From Ruminococcus sp. YE71 (GTDB taxonomy: Bacteria > Bacillota > Clostridia > Oscillospirales > Ruminococcaceae), in the NCBI RefSeq assembly GCF_900119155.1, contig NZ_FPIR01000012.1, forward strand, positions 1 to 64,000: 64,000 nucleotides of DNA. The letters are read 5' to 3'. The notes beneath the pieces were generated by a model, which worked only from the letters and a program-made list of their open reading frames with translations, made no database searches and was not told the DNA's origin. Of this stretch, positions 40,873 to 50,107 are shown one piece after another. The first letter of the stretch is position 1. Each line of letters starts with the position of its first letter. Position numbers and translations under genes: made by a program.

Positions 40873-42009
40873 TCAGTCGCGTCTGTCCTCGGCGTTGAGG
40901 TTGCCGAGCGAGAGGGACTTGAGGTAGGCGTTGATGAAACCGTCAAGGTCGCCGTCCATGACAGCGCTGATGTTCGCGGTCTCGAAGCCTGTGCGGGTGT
41001 CCTTTACCAGCTGGTAGGGCATGAAAACGTAGGAGCGAATCTGCGAACCCCATGCTATCTCCTTCTGGACGCCCTTGATGTCGTTAATGGTGTCAGCGTG
41101 TTCCTGTTCCTTGATCTTGACCAGCTCTGCGATGAGCATTTTCATAGCGTAGTCTCTGTTCTGGAACTGGGAACGCTGGGTCTGGCAGGCGGTGACGATA
41201 CCCGTCGGCTTGTGTATCAGACGAACTGCCGAGGAAGTCTTGTTGATGTGCTGACCGCCCGCACCCGACGAACGGTACACCTGCATCTCGATATCGGCAG
41301 GGTTTATCTCGACGTTGATGGAGTCATCCATTTCGGGCATTACGTCAACAGCCGCGAAGGAAGTGTGCCTTCTGCCCTGTGCGTCGAAGGGGGACACGCG
41401 GACGAGTCTGTGAACGCCCGATTCGCCCTTGAGGTAGCCGTAAGCGTTCTCGCCCTCGATTATCATAGACGCGCTGCTGATGCCTGCCTCACTGCCTTCC
41501 AGGTAGTCGAGGGTCTTTACGCTGAAACCGTGAGCGTCGCCCCAGCGGCTGTACATACGGAACAGCATCTCCGCCCAGTCCTGAGCCTCGGTTCCGCCGC
41601 TTCCTGCGTGGAAGGTAACAATCGCGTTGGACTTATCGTATTCGCCCGTCAGCAGGGAAGCGAGGGTAAGCTCCTCGATCATATTGCCGAGAGCCTCGAT
41701 CTCTGCGCGGATCTCCTCGATGATCTCCTCCGAGTCGTCCTCTTCGGCGGCCATCTCTATCATGACCTCGATATCCTCGAAGGTCTGTGTCATTTTCTCA
41801 TACTTTTCGATGTGTCCTTCAAGGGTACGTGTCTCCTTGAGGACGGGCTGGCTCTTTTCCACGTCGTCCCAGAAGCCGGGCTCTGCGGCCTTTTCGCGAA
41901 GTTCGAGGATGCGCTCCTTGCTGTTTTCGATATCGTAAACGTCGTGAAGTTCCTGAATCTTCGGGCGGAAGCTTTCCAGTTCAGATCTGAGGTTCTCTAA
42001 AAATACCAT
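40873..42009 (-). CDS. prfB: Peptide chain release factor 2
   Basis: RF2 ends translation at UGA and UAA. The 378-residue protein shows the stop-codon-reading SPF tripeptide in VRVSPFDAQGRRHTS and the catalytic GGQ in SGAGGQHINKTSSAVRL. AAGGAG precedes the ATG at 42009; an earlier in-frame ATG at 42030 overlaps the leader and lacks a site. In many bacteria prfB carries an in-frame UGA near codon 25 with a programmed +1 shift; here the whole protein reads in one frame, so that control is absent. Own promoter at 42056-42084. Confidence 0.95.
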   Translation of the reverse strand: MVFLENLRSELESFRPKIQELHDVYDIENSKERILELREKAAEPGFWDDVEKSQPVLKETRTLEGHIEKYEKMTQTFEDIEVMIEMAAEEDDSEEIIEEIRAEIEALGNMIEELTLASLLTGEYDKSNAIVTFHAGSGGTEAQDWAEMLFRMYSRWGDAHGFSVKTLDYLEGSEAGISSASMIIEGENAYGYLKGESGVHRLVRVSPFDAQGRRHTSFAAVDVMPEMDDSINVEINPADIEMQVYRSSGAGGQHINKTSSAVRLIHKPTGIVTACQTQRSQFQNRDYAMKMLIAELVKIKEQEHADTINDIKGVQKEIAWGSQIRSYVFMPYQLVKDTRTGFETANISAVMDGDLDGFINAYLKSLSLGNLNAEDRRD

Positions 42010-42055
42010 AAAAATCTCCTTATCCTGCACGTTATATTATCACACAATTATATTT

Positions 42056-42084
42056 ATTATAACTCAATCTGCGCCCTTTGTCAA
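42056..42084 (-). promoter_or_regulatory. Promoter of prfB
   Basis: On the minus strand TTGACA (42084-42079), a 17-bp spacer and TATAAT (42061-42056). Confidence 0.82.
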
Positions 42085-42163
42085 GAGCGGATACGTTTAA
42101 TAGGAGTTTTTCACAAAAACGCTATATTTATATGTTCAAAATAGACTTTATTATCACAAGTAC

Positions 42164-42192
42164 TTGATTTCTTTTAATAAATATATTATAAT
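42164..42192 (+). promoter_or_regulatory. Promoter of the HD-GYP/DHHW unit
   Basis: TTGATT at 42164-42169, a 17-bp spacer and TATAAT at 42187-42192, in a very A+T-rich stretch 49 bp before the start codon. Confidence 0.78.
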
Positions 42193-42240
42193 ATTCCTAT
42201 ATGTGCTTAATATTTTTTTTAGACAGTCAGGTGAGCTTTT

Positions 42241-44373
42241 ATGGAAAAAGATATAGATGAAAAAAGCACACGAAGGGGTAGGGTACGGTTCTTTCTGCTG
42301 TACTGTATCGCAGGCGTTGTGCTGAATCTCACGCTTGCGGAGATAGTTGATCTGATGGGCATACCCGCGTTTGCCGACACGGCAGGCACAATGTCGATCT
42401 CCATGCTGGGCGGTATGCTCCCCGGAGTTATCGTGGGGTTTGTCACAAACGCGATAAAGTGCATCACGAAGAGCAACGAGATGTACTATGCGGCGCTGAA
42501 TATGCTGTCGGCGATAATGGTCTCGATATTTGTGCGGAAGGGCTGGGTGAAGAAAAAGCTCGGCTGTGCTGCATCCATCGCCATCATCACGGCAGTGACG
42601 GCGACCATCGGCACGGTAATGACCTGGTTCCTGCATTCGGCTGACATAGGCGGCACTTCAAAGGAACTGGCGCTGGATCTGCACGAGTCGGGACTGCCGA
42701 GATTCTGGGCGCTGTACCTGTCGCTGTTCATAACCGAGCTGTTCGACAAGGGGCTGTCCTTCATCGCGGCGCTGTTCATGGTAAAGCTCGTACCCGAGAA
42801 GGTCGCGGCTTCGATGCCCCCCACGGGCAGATGGCAGGCACCCATCGACACCGACATGGCGGCAGGCATCAAGAGCGAGAAAAACCGCGTGGTCTCGCTG
42901 AGGACGAAGATGCTCATTATCCTTGTGGCGGCTTCGGTGCTGGTGGCGGGCATCGCTATCGTTATCAGCTTCGTGCTTTTCAAGCGCTCGATGAAGAACG
43001 ACCATATCAGGCTCGCGGACGGTATCGCAACGATTGTCGCTTCAAAGATCGACCCCGAGAAGGTGGATGCCTACATGGAAAACGGCGTTGACGAGCCGGG
43101 GTATACCGAGACTCTCGAAGAGATGTACAGGCTCAAAAACAGCCTGCCCGACATACAGTATATGTACGTTTATCAGATACATGAGGACGGCTGTCATGTG
43201 GTGTTCGACCTTGACAGCGATGTGCAGGGTTCCGCGGCGGGTGACGTCGTCAAGTTTGACGAGTCCTTCATGAAGCTGGTGCCCACCCTTCTGAAGGACA
43301 GAAAGATCGACCCGATAGTTACCGACGGCGCTTTCGGCTGGCTCCTGACCGTCTACAAGCCCGTCTACGACAAGGAAGGGAACTGCGTCTGCTACGCCTG
43401 CACCGATGTCTCCATGAACCTGCTGGAGACCTACGGCTACAGCTTCATCACCAAGCAGGTGTCGCTTCTCATCGGCTTCTTCATGCTGATACTGGCGGTG
43501 GGTCTGTGGCTGGTTGAGTACAACGTCATCGTTCCCGTGAACACTATGGCTTACAGCGCCGAGGATTTCGCCTACAACAGCGATGAAGCCCGCGACGAGA
43601 GCGTGCGGCTGATGAAGTATCTCAACATCCGCACGGGCGACGAGATAGAGAACCTCTACAATGCCTTCGTCAAGACCATCAGCGAGAGCATGAGCTACGT
43701 TGACGACATCCAGACCAAGACCGAGACAATCTCGAAGATGCAGAACGGTCTTATCATGGTGCTGGCGGACATGGTCGAGAGCCGCGACAAGTGTACGGGC
43801 GACCACGTAAGAAAGACTGTGGCGTATTGCAGGGTGATACTCAGACAGCTCAAAGAAAAGGGCTACTACAGCGACATCATCGACGAGGAGTTCACGCGGA
43901 ACGTCATGAACGCCGCACCTCTCCACGACATCGGAAAGATACAGGTCTCCGACACCATCCTCAACAAGCCTGGCAAGCTGACCGACGAGGAGTTCGAGAT
44001 AATGAAGACCCACACCACCCGCGGAAGCCTTATTATCGACAGGGCAATCGCGATGGTGCCCGATTCGGACTATCTTACCGAGGCGAAGAACGTTGCCGAG
44101 TTCCATCACGAGAAGTGGAACGGCAAGGTCTATCCCCACGGTCTGAAAGGGGAGGAGATACCCCTTTCGGCAAGGATAATGGCGGTTGCCGACGTGTTCG
44201 ACGCGCTCGTTTCTCAGAGGAGCTACAAGAAGCCCTTCACGGTGGAGAAGGCTATGAGCATCATCCGCGAGGACGCAGGCACCCATTTCGACCCGTATGT
44301 GGCTGACGCCTTCCTGAGCGCGGAGGATGAGGTGCGCCGTATCGCCGATGACCACGCCAAGAGCTTTAGCTGA
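42241..44373 (+). CDS. Membrane sensor with HD-GYP domain (probable c-di-GMP phosphodiesterase)
   Basis: The 710-residue protein has about five N-terminal membrane segments (residues 15-190) that resemble an ECF-type substrate-binding component (LGGMLPGVIVGFVTN), a basic linker, a membrane segment at about 220-245, an extracytoplasmic sensor region (about 250-395), another membrane segment near 400-425, a HAMP-like helical part and an HD-GYP domain. The HD motif is His562-Asp563 in PLHDIGK, with HHEKWNGK and ADVFDAL. The GYP signature reads VYPHGLKG, with Val for Gly at 630. AGGTGAGC precedes the ATG. It is followed by a DHHW lipoprotein at 16 nt. Activity is likely but the changed signature needs a test. 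Confidence 0.85.
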   Translation: MEKDIDEKSTRRGRVRFFLLYCIAGVVLNLTLAEIVDLMGIPAFADTAGTMSISMLGGMLPGVIVGFVTNAIKCITKSNEMYYAALNMLSAIMVSIFVRKGWVKKKLGCAASIAIITAVTATIGTVMTWFLHSADIGGTSKELALDLHESGLPRFWALYLSLFITELFDKGLSFIAALFMVKLVPEKVAASMPPTGRWQAPIDTDMAAGIKSEKNRVVSLRTKMLIILVAASVLVAGIAIVISFVLFKRSMKNDHIRLADGIATIVASKIDPEKVDAYMENGVDEPGYTETLEEMYRLKNSLPDIQYMYVYQIHEDGCHVVFDLDSDVQGSAAGDVVKFDESFMKLVPTLLKDRKIDPIVTDGAFGWLLTVYKPVYDKEGNCVCYACTDVSMNLLETYGYSFITKQVSLLIGFFMLILAVGLWLVEYNVIVPVNTMAYSAEDFAYNSDEARDESVRLMKYLNIRTGDEIENLYNAFVKTISESMSYVDDIQTKTETISKMQNGLIMVLADMVESRDKCTGDHVRKTVAYCRVILRQLKEKGYYSDIIDEEFTRNVMNAAPLHDIGKIQVSDTILNKPGKLTDEEFEIMKTHTTRGSLIIDRAIAMVPDSDYLTEAKNVAEFHHEKWNGKVYPHGLKGEEIPLSARIMAVADVFDALVSQRSYKKPFTVEKAMSIIREDAGTHFDPYVADAFLSAEDEVRRIADDHAKSFS

Positions 44374-44389
44374 CAGGGAGTTGTTTCAC

Positions 44390-45484
44390 ATGAAGAAGAG
44401 AATATTCGCCGTAACGGCGGCGGCGATGATGCTGGCAGGGTGCGCCGATGCGCGGAAGGATGACGGCGCCGCAGCTGCGGAAAAAGCCGCGCCCGAGACC
44501 TCCGTCACAACGGCGGAGACCACCACAACGACCACAACGACCACCCTCGTTTCGACTTCCGCACCGCCCGACGAGGACAGCCCCTACGGTTTCGAGAGTG
44601 GCTGTATCGTTGCCTATCAGGACACGCCTTGGGTCAGGGCGATGGAGGAGTTCTATTTCAGCGAGGAAACGGGCGACTACCTCGCGCAGAGCATCGACAG
44701 CTACGCGGAAAAGCTCGATGGGGTGAACACCTACCTGATGATGATACCGACCTCGCAGGAATTCTATACCCCCGTGGAGATAAAGGACGACTATCCGGAC
44801 CAGGCGGAGTGCGCGGACTACGTATACTCGAAGCTGAAAACGGCGAAGAGTGTACCCATCGACCGTCTGCTCGGCGAACACAAGGCGGAATATCTCTACT
44901 CGCGGACAGATTACCACTGGCAGCCGATAGCGGCGTTCTACGCGGCGCGTGAGTTCGCGGAAAAAGCAGGCGTGCCGTTCCCCGAATTTTCGACCTATCA
45001 GGCGGTGGAGCGTGAGGGCTATCTCGGGGCGTTCTACAGCGTCAACGGCATATATCAGCTGGAGGATCATCCCGATACTTTCACCTACTACAAACCCGCG
45101 AATCTCGGCCGCTGCAAGGTGCTGTCCTACGATACGTGGTTCAGCGGCGAGGGCTACGAGGGCAGCCTTTTCTTCGAGGATATGGACATAGGTTCGAGCT
45201 ACACGGTGTTCGTGGGTACCGACGATACTATCTTAGAGATAGATACGGACGTGAACAATGACAGAGTCCTCGTGGTCTTCAAAGACAGCTACGGAAACGC
45301 GCTCCTGCCGTTCCTGACAGGCTCGTTCTCCAAAATATACCTCTGCGACGACAGGTTCTTTAACACCAACTCCCTCAGCTTCGCAAAGGAAGTGGGCGCC
45401 ACCGACATCCTCTACGCCCTCGGCGCCGCCTCAACATCCAGCTACGAAAAAGTCTCTCTCATCGAACAGAATATGTACCGGTAG
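44390..45484 (+). CDS. DHHW-family lipoprotein (AlgJ/AlgX-like)
   Basis: The protein begins MKKRIFAVTAAAMMLAGCADA, a lipoprotein signal with lipobox LAGC, followed by a Thr-rich linker (about residues 40-60) that spans the cell-surface layer. The rest resembles the DHHW family, related to the SGNH-like AlgJ/AlgX proteins of exopolysaccharide O-acetylation: TDYHWQPIAAFYAAREF supplies the D-HW motif and VVFKDSYGNALLPFL the Ser-containing run. The frame begins upstream, but GGGAG lies 9 nt before the ATG at 44390. It is 16 nt after the HD-GYP gene and surely in the same unit. Whether it is an acetyltransferase or a sugar-binding partner is not clear. Confidence 0.82.
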   Translation: MKKRIFAVTAAAMMLAGCADARKDDGAAAAEKAAPETSVTTAETTTTTTTTTLVSTSAPPDEDSPYGFESGCIVAYQDTPWVRAMEEFYFSEETGDYLAQSIDSYAEKLDGVNTYLMMIPTSQEFYTPVEIKDDYPDQAECADYVYSKLKTAKSVPIDRLLGEHKAEYLYSRTDYHWQPIAAFYAAREFAEKAGVPFPEFSTYQAVEREGYLGAFYSVNGIYQLEDHPDTFTYYKPANLGRCKVLSYDTWFSGEGYEGSLFFEDMDIGSSYTVFVGTDDTILEIDTDVNNDRVLVVFKDSYGNALLPFLTGSFSKIYLCDDRFFNTNSLSFAKEVGATDILYALGAASTSSYEKVSLIEQNMYR

Positions 45485-45510
45485 AGTGCGGAATTTAGCT
45501 GTGGGAAACC

Positions 45511-45662
45511 CGCCTTAGCTTCGCACGCCCGCCTTAGCTTCGCACGCCCGCCTTAGCTTCGCACGCCCGCCTTAGCTTCGCACGCCCGCCTTAGCTTCGC
45601 ACGCCCTCCTTAGCTTCGCACGCCCGCCTTAGCTTCGCACAGCCGCCTTAGCTTCGCACGGC
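45511..45662. repeat. Eight-copy tandem array of a 19-bp unit
   Basis: The unit CGCCTTAGCTTCGCACGCC begins at 45511 and repeats every 19 bp (45530, 45549, 45568, 45587, 45606, 45625, 45644). Copies 1-5 are identical; copies 6 to 8 carry one or two changes. There are no spacers, so it is a minisatellite-like array and not a CRISPR. A single related unit is at 21964-21982. Confidence 0.95.
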
Positions 45663-45778
45663 TAGAAGAAAGGTTCTCCCCCAGACCCACTTCCAAAGAC
45701 TTTTAATATTGTCGTTTGTTGGATGTGGTTTGGAAGATAGGCTCTCTCCATAAATGAAAAAAAAGACAGAAAAAGTAA

Positions 45779-45805
45779 GGCGGGAGTTTGTCTCCCGCCG
45801 TTTTT
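45779..45805. terminator. Bidirectional terminator after the DHHW gene
   Basis: GGCGGGAG (45779-45786) pairs with CTCCCGCC (45792-45799). T-runs lie on both sides (GTTTTTC on plus; CTTACTTTTT on minus). Confidence 0.88.
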
Positions 45806-46054
45806 CTTTGCTATAAAATGTAAACGCTCACCCATGCCTGAACCACACAATGAGGCGTAGCCCGTCTTTGAACGTCTTTTTGGCAAGGGGCAAGCAACAT
45901 AAGAGAAGAACTACGATCTTCCCGACCTGTACAAAGTAAGAAAGGATCACCAAAAAGCCAAAAAGTATTAAAAGTTTTAGGAAAGGGGTTTGGGGGATTA
46001 CCCTTTTTCAAAAGGGTTTCCCCCAATAAGTTCAGCACTCTTGAAAACAAAGCA

Positions 46055-46525
46055 TCACAAGATGAGTTCCATGCCCGTGCAGTAGGGGGTCATGCCGAGG
46101 GAGCGGTAGAAGGCCATGGCGGGCGGGTTGCATTCCCAGACGTTGAGGGTCACGTTGTAGCAGCCGAGTTCTTTTGCAAGCTGTCTGACCGCCGCGAATA
46201 TCTCGGTACCGACGTGCTGACCTCTTGCGGACTCTTCGACGCAGATATCATCGACGTACAGAGTCCGCATCGCGGTGTGAACGCCCTCGCCGTCGTAGAT
46301 TTTCAGCTGACAGAAAGCGTAGCCGAGCATCGTGTCATCGTCCTCAACTGCCGCGAGGATGGGCTTATCCTGGTCATCGAGGATAGTCAGAAGTTCCTCG
46401 GTGGTATACTTTTTCGCGCCCGCCCTGAAAAGGTCGGGTCTGCCGTCGTGATGGACCCTTGCGACCTGATACAGCAGTCTGTTCAGCCCGTCGATATCCT
46501 TCTTTTCCGCTCTTCTTATCTTCAT
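46055..46525 (-). CDS. GNAT family N-acetyltransferase
   Basis: The 156-residue protein has the GNAT core: MKIRRAEKKDIDGLNRLL at the N-terminus, TLYVDDICVEESARGQHVGTEIF with the acetyl-CoA-binding RGQxxG loop, and NVTLNVWECNPPAMAFYRSLGM, the typical last strand and helix. Substrate is unknown. GGAGG precedes the ATG. It begins one base after the MATE stop, so both share one message. Confidence 0.9.
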   Translation of the reverse strand: MKIRRAEKKDIDGLNRLLYQVARVHHDGRPDLFRAGAKKYTTEELLTILDDQDKPILAAVEDDDTMLGYAFCQLKIYDGEGVHTAMRTLYVDDICVEESARGQHVGTEIFAAVRQLAKELGCYNVTLNVWECNPPAMAFYRSLGMTPYCTGMELIL

Positions 46526-46526
46526 T

Positions 46527-47891
46527 TCATACCTCCGTACCCTCGGCGAAAAACTTGCCGAGCTTTTTGTATCTCACGTAAATATACGCCAGCCCGAGCG
46601 CTGCCGCCGTTATCGCCCAGCTCAGCGGATACGCCGAGATGAGGTTCGTGAAAGTGCTTTTGTGTTTGAAAATCGTGTAGACCCATGTTATCCTGACGCC
46701 GCAGATGCCTGCCACGCATATGAGCGCAGGCACCAGCGAGTAGCCGAAGCCGCGCATCCATCCCGAAAGTATCTCGATGACCACGTTGAATATCTCCGCC
46801 AGCAGGATGTAGCGCATCCTGACGATGCCGTAGTTTATCACATCGGGGTCGGGGTTGAACATCGAGAGCAGCGGTCTGCCCATCAGCAGTATCAGCATCG
46901 ACACCGACACCGAGAACACGGCGTTTTGCAGCATCGTGACGCGGAGTATCTTCTGACAGCGGTCGGGTTTGCGTGCGCCGTAATTCTGCCCGACGAAAGT
47001 GGTGCAGGTCTGACCGAAGGCGCTGAGTATGTAGTAGACGATGACCTCGATATTGAGCGCCGCCGCCGAGCCTGCCATAACGTCCTCGCCCAGCTTGTTG
47101 ATGGAAGCCTGAATGATGATGTTCGACAGGGCGTAGACCATGCCCTGCAAGCCTGCGGGCAGACCTATCTGCACCATCTGATTCAGTATCCTGCCGTCGA
47201 GGCAGAGCTTTTTCGGGTCGAAGTGGGCGGCGCCTGTGTCCTTGTAGAGGAAAAACACAAGCATCGCCGAGCTGATGAAAGTTGACATCACGGTCGCAAG
47301 TGCCACGCCGATGACCGAGAGTTTCAGCACGATGACAAAAAACAGGTTCAGCAGGACGTTTATCACGCCCGAGCTGAACAGGCAGATGAGCGGCGTCCGC
47401 GTGTTGCCCCTGCTCCTGAACACTGCCGACGCAAAGTCGTAAAGCAGTATCACGGGCAGACCTGCGAGGTAGACGCGGAAATATTTCAGGCTGAGGGAGA
47501 AAACGTTCGAGGGTATCGACATCCTGCGAAGTATCGCGGCTGAAAAAAACTCGCACACCAGCGCAAGGATCACACCGCTTATGACCGACACCGCAAGAGC
47601 CGTGTGGACAGCCCTGCTGACTTTCTTGTCGTTCCGCTGACCCGTGTATTTCGCGATGACTACGTTCGCGCCCACCGAAATGCCGATGAACAGACTGATG
47701 ATGAGGTTGATGATGGGGGTGTTCGAGCCGACAGCCGCCATGGCTTTTTTTCCGACGAACCGCCCGACAACAGCGATGTCAGCCGCGTTGAACAGCTGCT
47801 GCAAAATACCCGTCGCGGCAAGCGGCAGCGCAAACTTCAGCGTCTTGTCCCCCACCGAACCCGACAGCATATCAATGTCATTCTTCTTCAT
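46527..47891 (-). CDS. MATE family efflux transporter
   Basis: MATE transporters export cationic drugs or metabolites in exchange for H+ or Na+. The 454-residue protein has twelve hydrophobic segments in two related halves. The N-terminus MLSGSVGDKTLKFALPLAATGILQQLFNAADIAVVGRFVG and the phrase VGANVVIAKYTGQRND are the typical MATE start. The second half repeats QTCTTFVGQNYGARKPDR. AGGAAAAG precedes the ATG. It is coupled to an acetyltransferase, possibly a resistance pair. Substrate is unknown. Confidence 0.93.
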   Translation of the reverse strand: MKKNDIDMLSGSVGDKTLKFALPLAATGILQQLFNAADIAVVGRFVGKKAMAAVGSNTPIINLIISLFIGISVGANVVIAKYTGQRNDKKVSRAVHTALAVSVISGVILALVCEFFSAAILRRMSIPSNVFSLSLKYFRVYLAGLPVILLYDFASAVFRSRGNTRTPLICLFSSGVINVLLNLFFVIVLKLSVIGVALATVMSTFISSAMLVFFLYKDTGAAHFDPKKLCLDGRILNQMVQIGLPAGLQGMVYALSNIIIQASINKLGEDVMAGSAAALNIEVIVYYILSAFGQTCTTFVGQNYGARKPDRCQKILRVTMLQNAVFSVSVSMLILLMGRPLLSMFNPDPDVINYGIVRMRYILLAEIFNVVIEILSGWMRGFGYSLVPALICVAGICGVRITWVYTIFKHKSTFTNLISAYPLSWAITAAALGLAYIYVRYKKLGKFFAEGTEV

Positions 47892-48064
47892 ACATTCTTT
47901 TCCTTTATTTACAAAATATCTCCTTTTTATTATACCACAGATTTGTGACTTTTTCTCAGTTATTTTGTCAAAATCCCGATTCGACGGGGGAGAGTGAGTT
48001 TATACGAAAAATGCTTCTGAGCAGGGGTGGCAGGGATGAAATTTTAAAAAATATCGGATATTCC

Positions 48065-48093
48065 TTGACTATTTAGTTATTTTGTGCTATAAT
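48065..48093 (+). promoter_or_regulatory. Promoter of the EAL protein unit
   Basis: TTGACT at 48065-48070, a 17-bp spacer and TATAAT at 48088-48093, about 46 bp before the start codon. Confidence 0.8.
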
Positions 48094-48139
48094 ATTCAAT
48101 AGTATAGTGAAATTTATTCCGATTTATGGGAGGGATAGC

Positions 48140-50107
48140 ATGGACTTAAGCAATTATTACAATATAGCTTCGTTTTCAGCGTCTTTTCTCATCTCTGTTA
48201 CCTGCCTGATATTCAAGTTCAGTCAGCAGCGCACGGAAAGAAAGCACAATAAGATCTACATAGCCATTGTCGGCATACTGATAATCAACTCCATCACTTC
48301 GATACTCGCGGAGTTTTTCGTGGCGGCGGCGCCTTACTCAAAGTTATTCGCGGTGCTGCTGGAGATTTCGCAGACGAGTTATTTTCTGTTCCATTCGGCA
48401 CTGTGTCCGCTGTTTTTCTGCTATGTGATGAGGGTCAGCGGCTCGGGGTTCATCACGAAGCGGACGAAGCTGTTTTTTATGCTTCCGTTCCTGCTGACGC
48501 TGATACCGATAATCCTGAACCCGTTTTTCCACAGCTTCTTCTACTATACCGACGGGTACAAGTTCACGAGGGGGCCTGCGGAGGCGTCGATCTACATTTC
48601 GGGAGCGCTCTATCTTGCGCTGTCGGCACTTCTGCTGATGTTCTCATGGCAGGCGCTGACCTCGAAACGAAAGATCGCGCTCGTGTATTTCTTCATGATA
48701 ACGGTGATAGGCATACTGACGCAGCTTTTCTTTATGTTCATAAAGGCGGAGCTGTTTGCCGAGTCTCTTGCACTGCTGGGCGTTCTGTTCGCGATAGAGA
48801 GTGAGGATGACCGCATAGACGTTGACACGGGTCTGTACAACAGAAAAGCCCTGAAAAACGATATAAACAGCTTTATCGTCAACAAGCGTCAGCTGTACAT
48901 CGTCTGCGTGAGGATAACCAACAGCGACATCCTGCGCAAGGCAGTGGGTTCGGAGAACACCGACATCCTTTCGGAGGTCGTGTCCGAGTATCTGAAGACC
49001 ATCGTTCCGAAGCACCACATCTACAACACTAACCCCGGTTCCTTCGTGTTGACGCTGATGGACTGCACCAAGGAACACGCCCGTGATGTCTGCCTGCAAA
49101 TGAAAGACCGTTTCGACCGCGTGTGGACTTACGGCGATTCCGAGCTGCCGCTGTCGGCAATTTTCATGGCTGCCGAAGTACCCGAGCGCATCACAAGCGC
49201 CGCGGACGCTTTCTACATGGTGGACAGCCCGATACCCGCAAACAACGACAAGAAGATACTTCTCGGCAGCGACCTTGACTACCTGCTGAGACGTTCGGCG
49301 GTCGAGAACGCCGTCACAAAGGGTCTGAAAAACAACAGCTTTGAGGTCTACTACCAGCCGACCTATCAGCTCAAGGGTCAGAAACTGCACGGCGCCGAGG
49401 CGCTTATCAGACTGCACGACAAGCAGATAGGCAGCATCTTCCCCGATGAGTTCATTCCCATCGCCGAGCAGATCGGCATGATAGAACAGATAGACGACTT
49501 CGTTCTGCGGGAGGTCTGCAAGTTCATAAAGAGCGGCCTGCCCGAGAAATTCGGCATGGACAGCATCAACGTCAACCTCTCGGTCATCGAGTGTATGCAG
49601 CCCGGATTCGTCAAGCATATCAACAATATCGTGGACGAGATAGGCGTTGACAAGCACATGATAAACTTCGAGATAACCGAGTCGGTGGCGGCGAGCGACT
49701 ACAAGCTGCTCAACTCGGTGGTGAACGCGCTGAAAAATCACGGCTTCCGCTTCTCGATGGACGACTACGGCACGGGCTACTCTAACATGGAGTCGATATT
49801 CTCGCTGGATTTCGACGTGGTGAAGATAGACAAGAGCATCCTCTGGAGCGCCGAGACGAGCGAACTCGGTCAGATAATCCTCGAAAACAGCGTCCGCATG
49901 ATAAAGCAGATGAAGCGCGAGATACTCGTCGAGGGCGTGGAGACCTGCAAGCAGATAGAGATGCTCGACAAGCTCGCGGTAGACTATTTGCAGGGCTATT
50001 TCTTCTCCAAGCCGATACCGAAAGAGGAGTTCATAAAGATGTTACAGGACAATGATGAAGAAAAGGAGAACGTAAAAAATGAGAGTGCTGATAGTGCGTC
50101 ACGGTGA
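48140..50107 (+). CDS. Membrane EAL-domain c-di-GMP phosphodiesterase with degenerate GGDEF
   Basis: EAL enzymes linearise c-di-GMP. The 655-residue protein has seven N-terminal membrane segments of the 7TM-sensor kind (about 5-225), then a degenerate GGDEF domain (DVDTGLYNRKALKND is present, but the GGDEF site reads NPGSF), and a C-terminal EAL domain with intact catalytic motifs: Glu420 of EALIRL, NVNLSV, FEITES, MDDYGTGYS and VKIDKS. GGGAGGGAT precedes the ATG at 48140. A 29-nt overlap links it to the histidine phosphatase gene. It should be an active hydrolase whose pseudo-GGDEF part may bind GTP as a regulator. Confidence 0.92.
   Translation: MDLSNYYNIASFSASFLISVTCLIFKFSQQRTERKHNKIYIAIVGILIINSITSILAEFFVAAAPYSKLFAVLLEISQTSYFLFHSALCPLFFCYVMRVSGSGFITKRTKLFFMLPFLLTLIPIILNPFFHSFFYYTDGYKFTRGPAEASIYISGALYLALSALLLMFSWQALTSKRKIALVYFFMITVIGILTQLFFMFIKAELFAESLALLGVLFAIESEDDRIDVDTGLYNRKALKNDINSFIVNKRQLYIVCVRITNSDILRKAVGSENTDILSEVVSEYLKTIVPKHHIYNTNPGSFVLTLMDCTKEHARDVCLQMKDRFDRVWTYGDSELPLSAIFMAAEVPERITSAADAFYMVDSPIPANNDKKILLGSDLDYLLRRSAVENAVTKGLKNNSFEVYYQPTYQLKGQKLHGAEALIRLHDKQIGSIFPDEFIPIAEQIGMIEQIDDFVLREVCKFIKSGLPEKFGMDSINVNLSVIECMQPGFVKHINNIVDEIGVDKHMINFEITESVAASDYKLLNSVVNALKNHGFRFSMDDYGTGYSNMESIFSLDFDVVKIDKSILWSAETSELGQIILENSVRMIKQMKREILVEGVETCKQIEMLDKLAVDYLQGYFFSKPIPKEEFIKMLQDNDEEKENVKNESADSASR

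Larger units (their letters stand above)
45485..46054. repeat. Repeat-rich intergenic region, composite copy 3
   Basis: This 570-bp gap between the DHHW gene and the convergent acetyltransferase holds no supported gene. In order it contains an eight-copy 19-bp tandem array (45511-45662), an inverted copy of the dispersed repeat (45664-45711), a terminator (45779-45805), and a second repeat block (about 45860-46025) ending in a palindromic arm (GGGGGATTACCCTTTTC with GAAAAGGGTTTCCCCC-like partner). The order is the reverse complement of 5118-5466. Confidence 0.75.

Noticed and set aside
45511-45662. CRISPR array
   Set aside because: Units are 19 bp and contiguous with no spacers, and no cas gene is in the window.
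45662-46050. Small minus-strand frames in the repeat-rich gap
   Set aside because: They run through repeats, a terminator and palindromes, lack ribosome binding sites, and their matching copy at 5.1 kb is not preserved as a frame.
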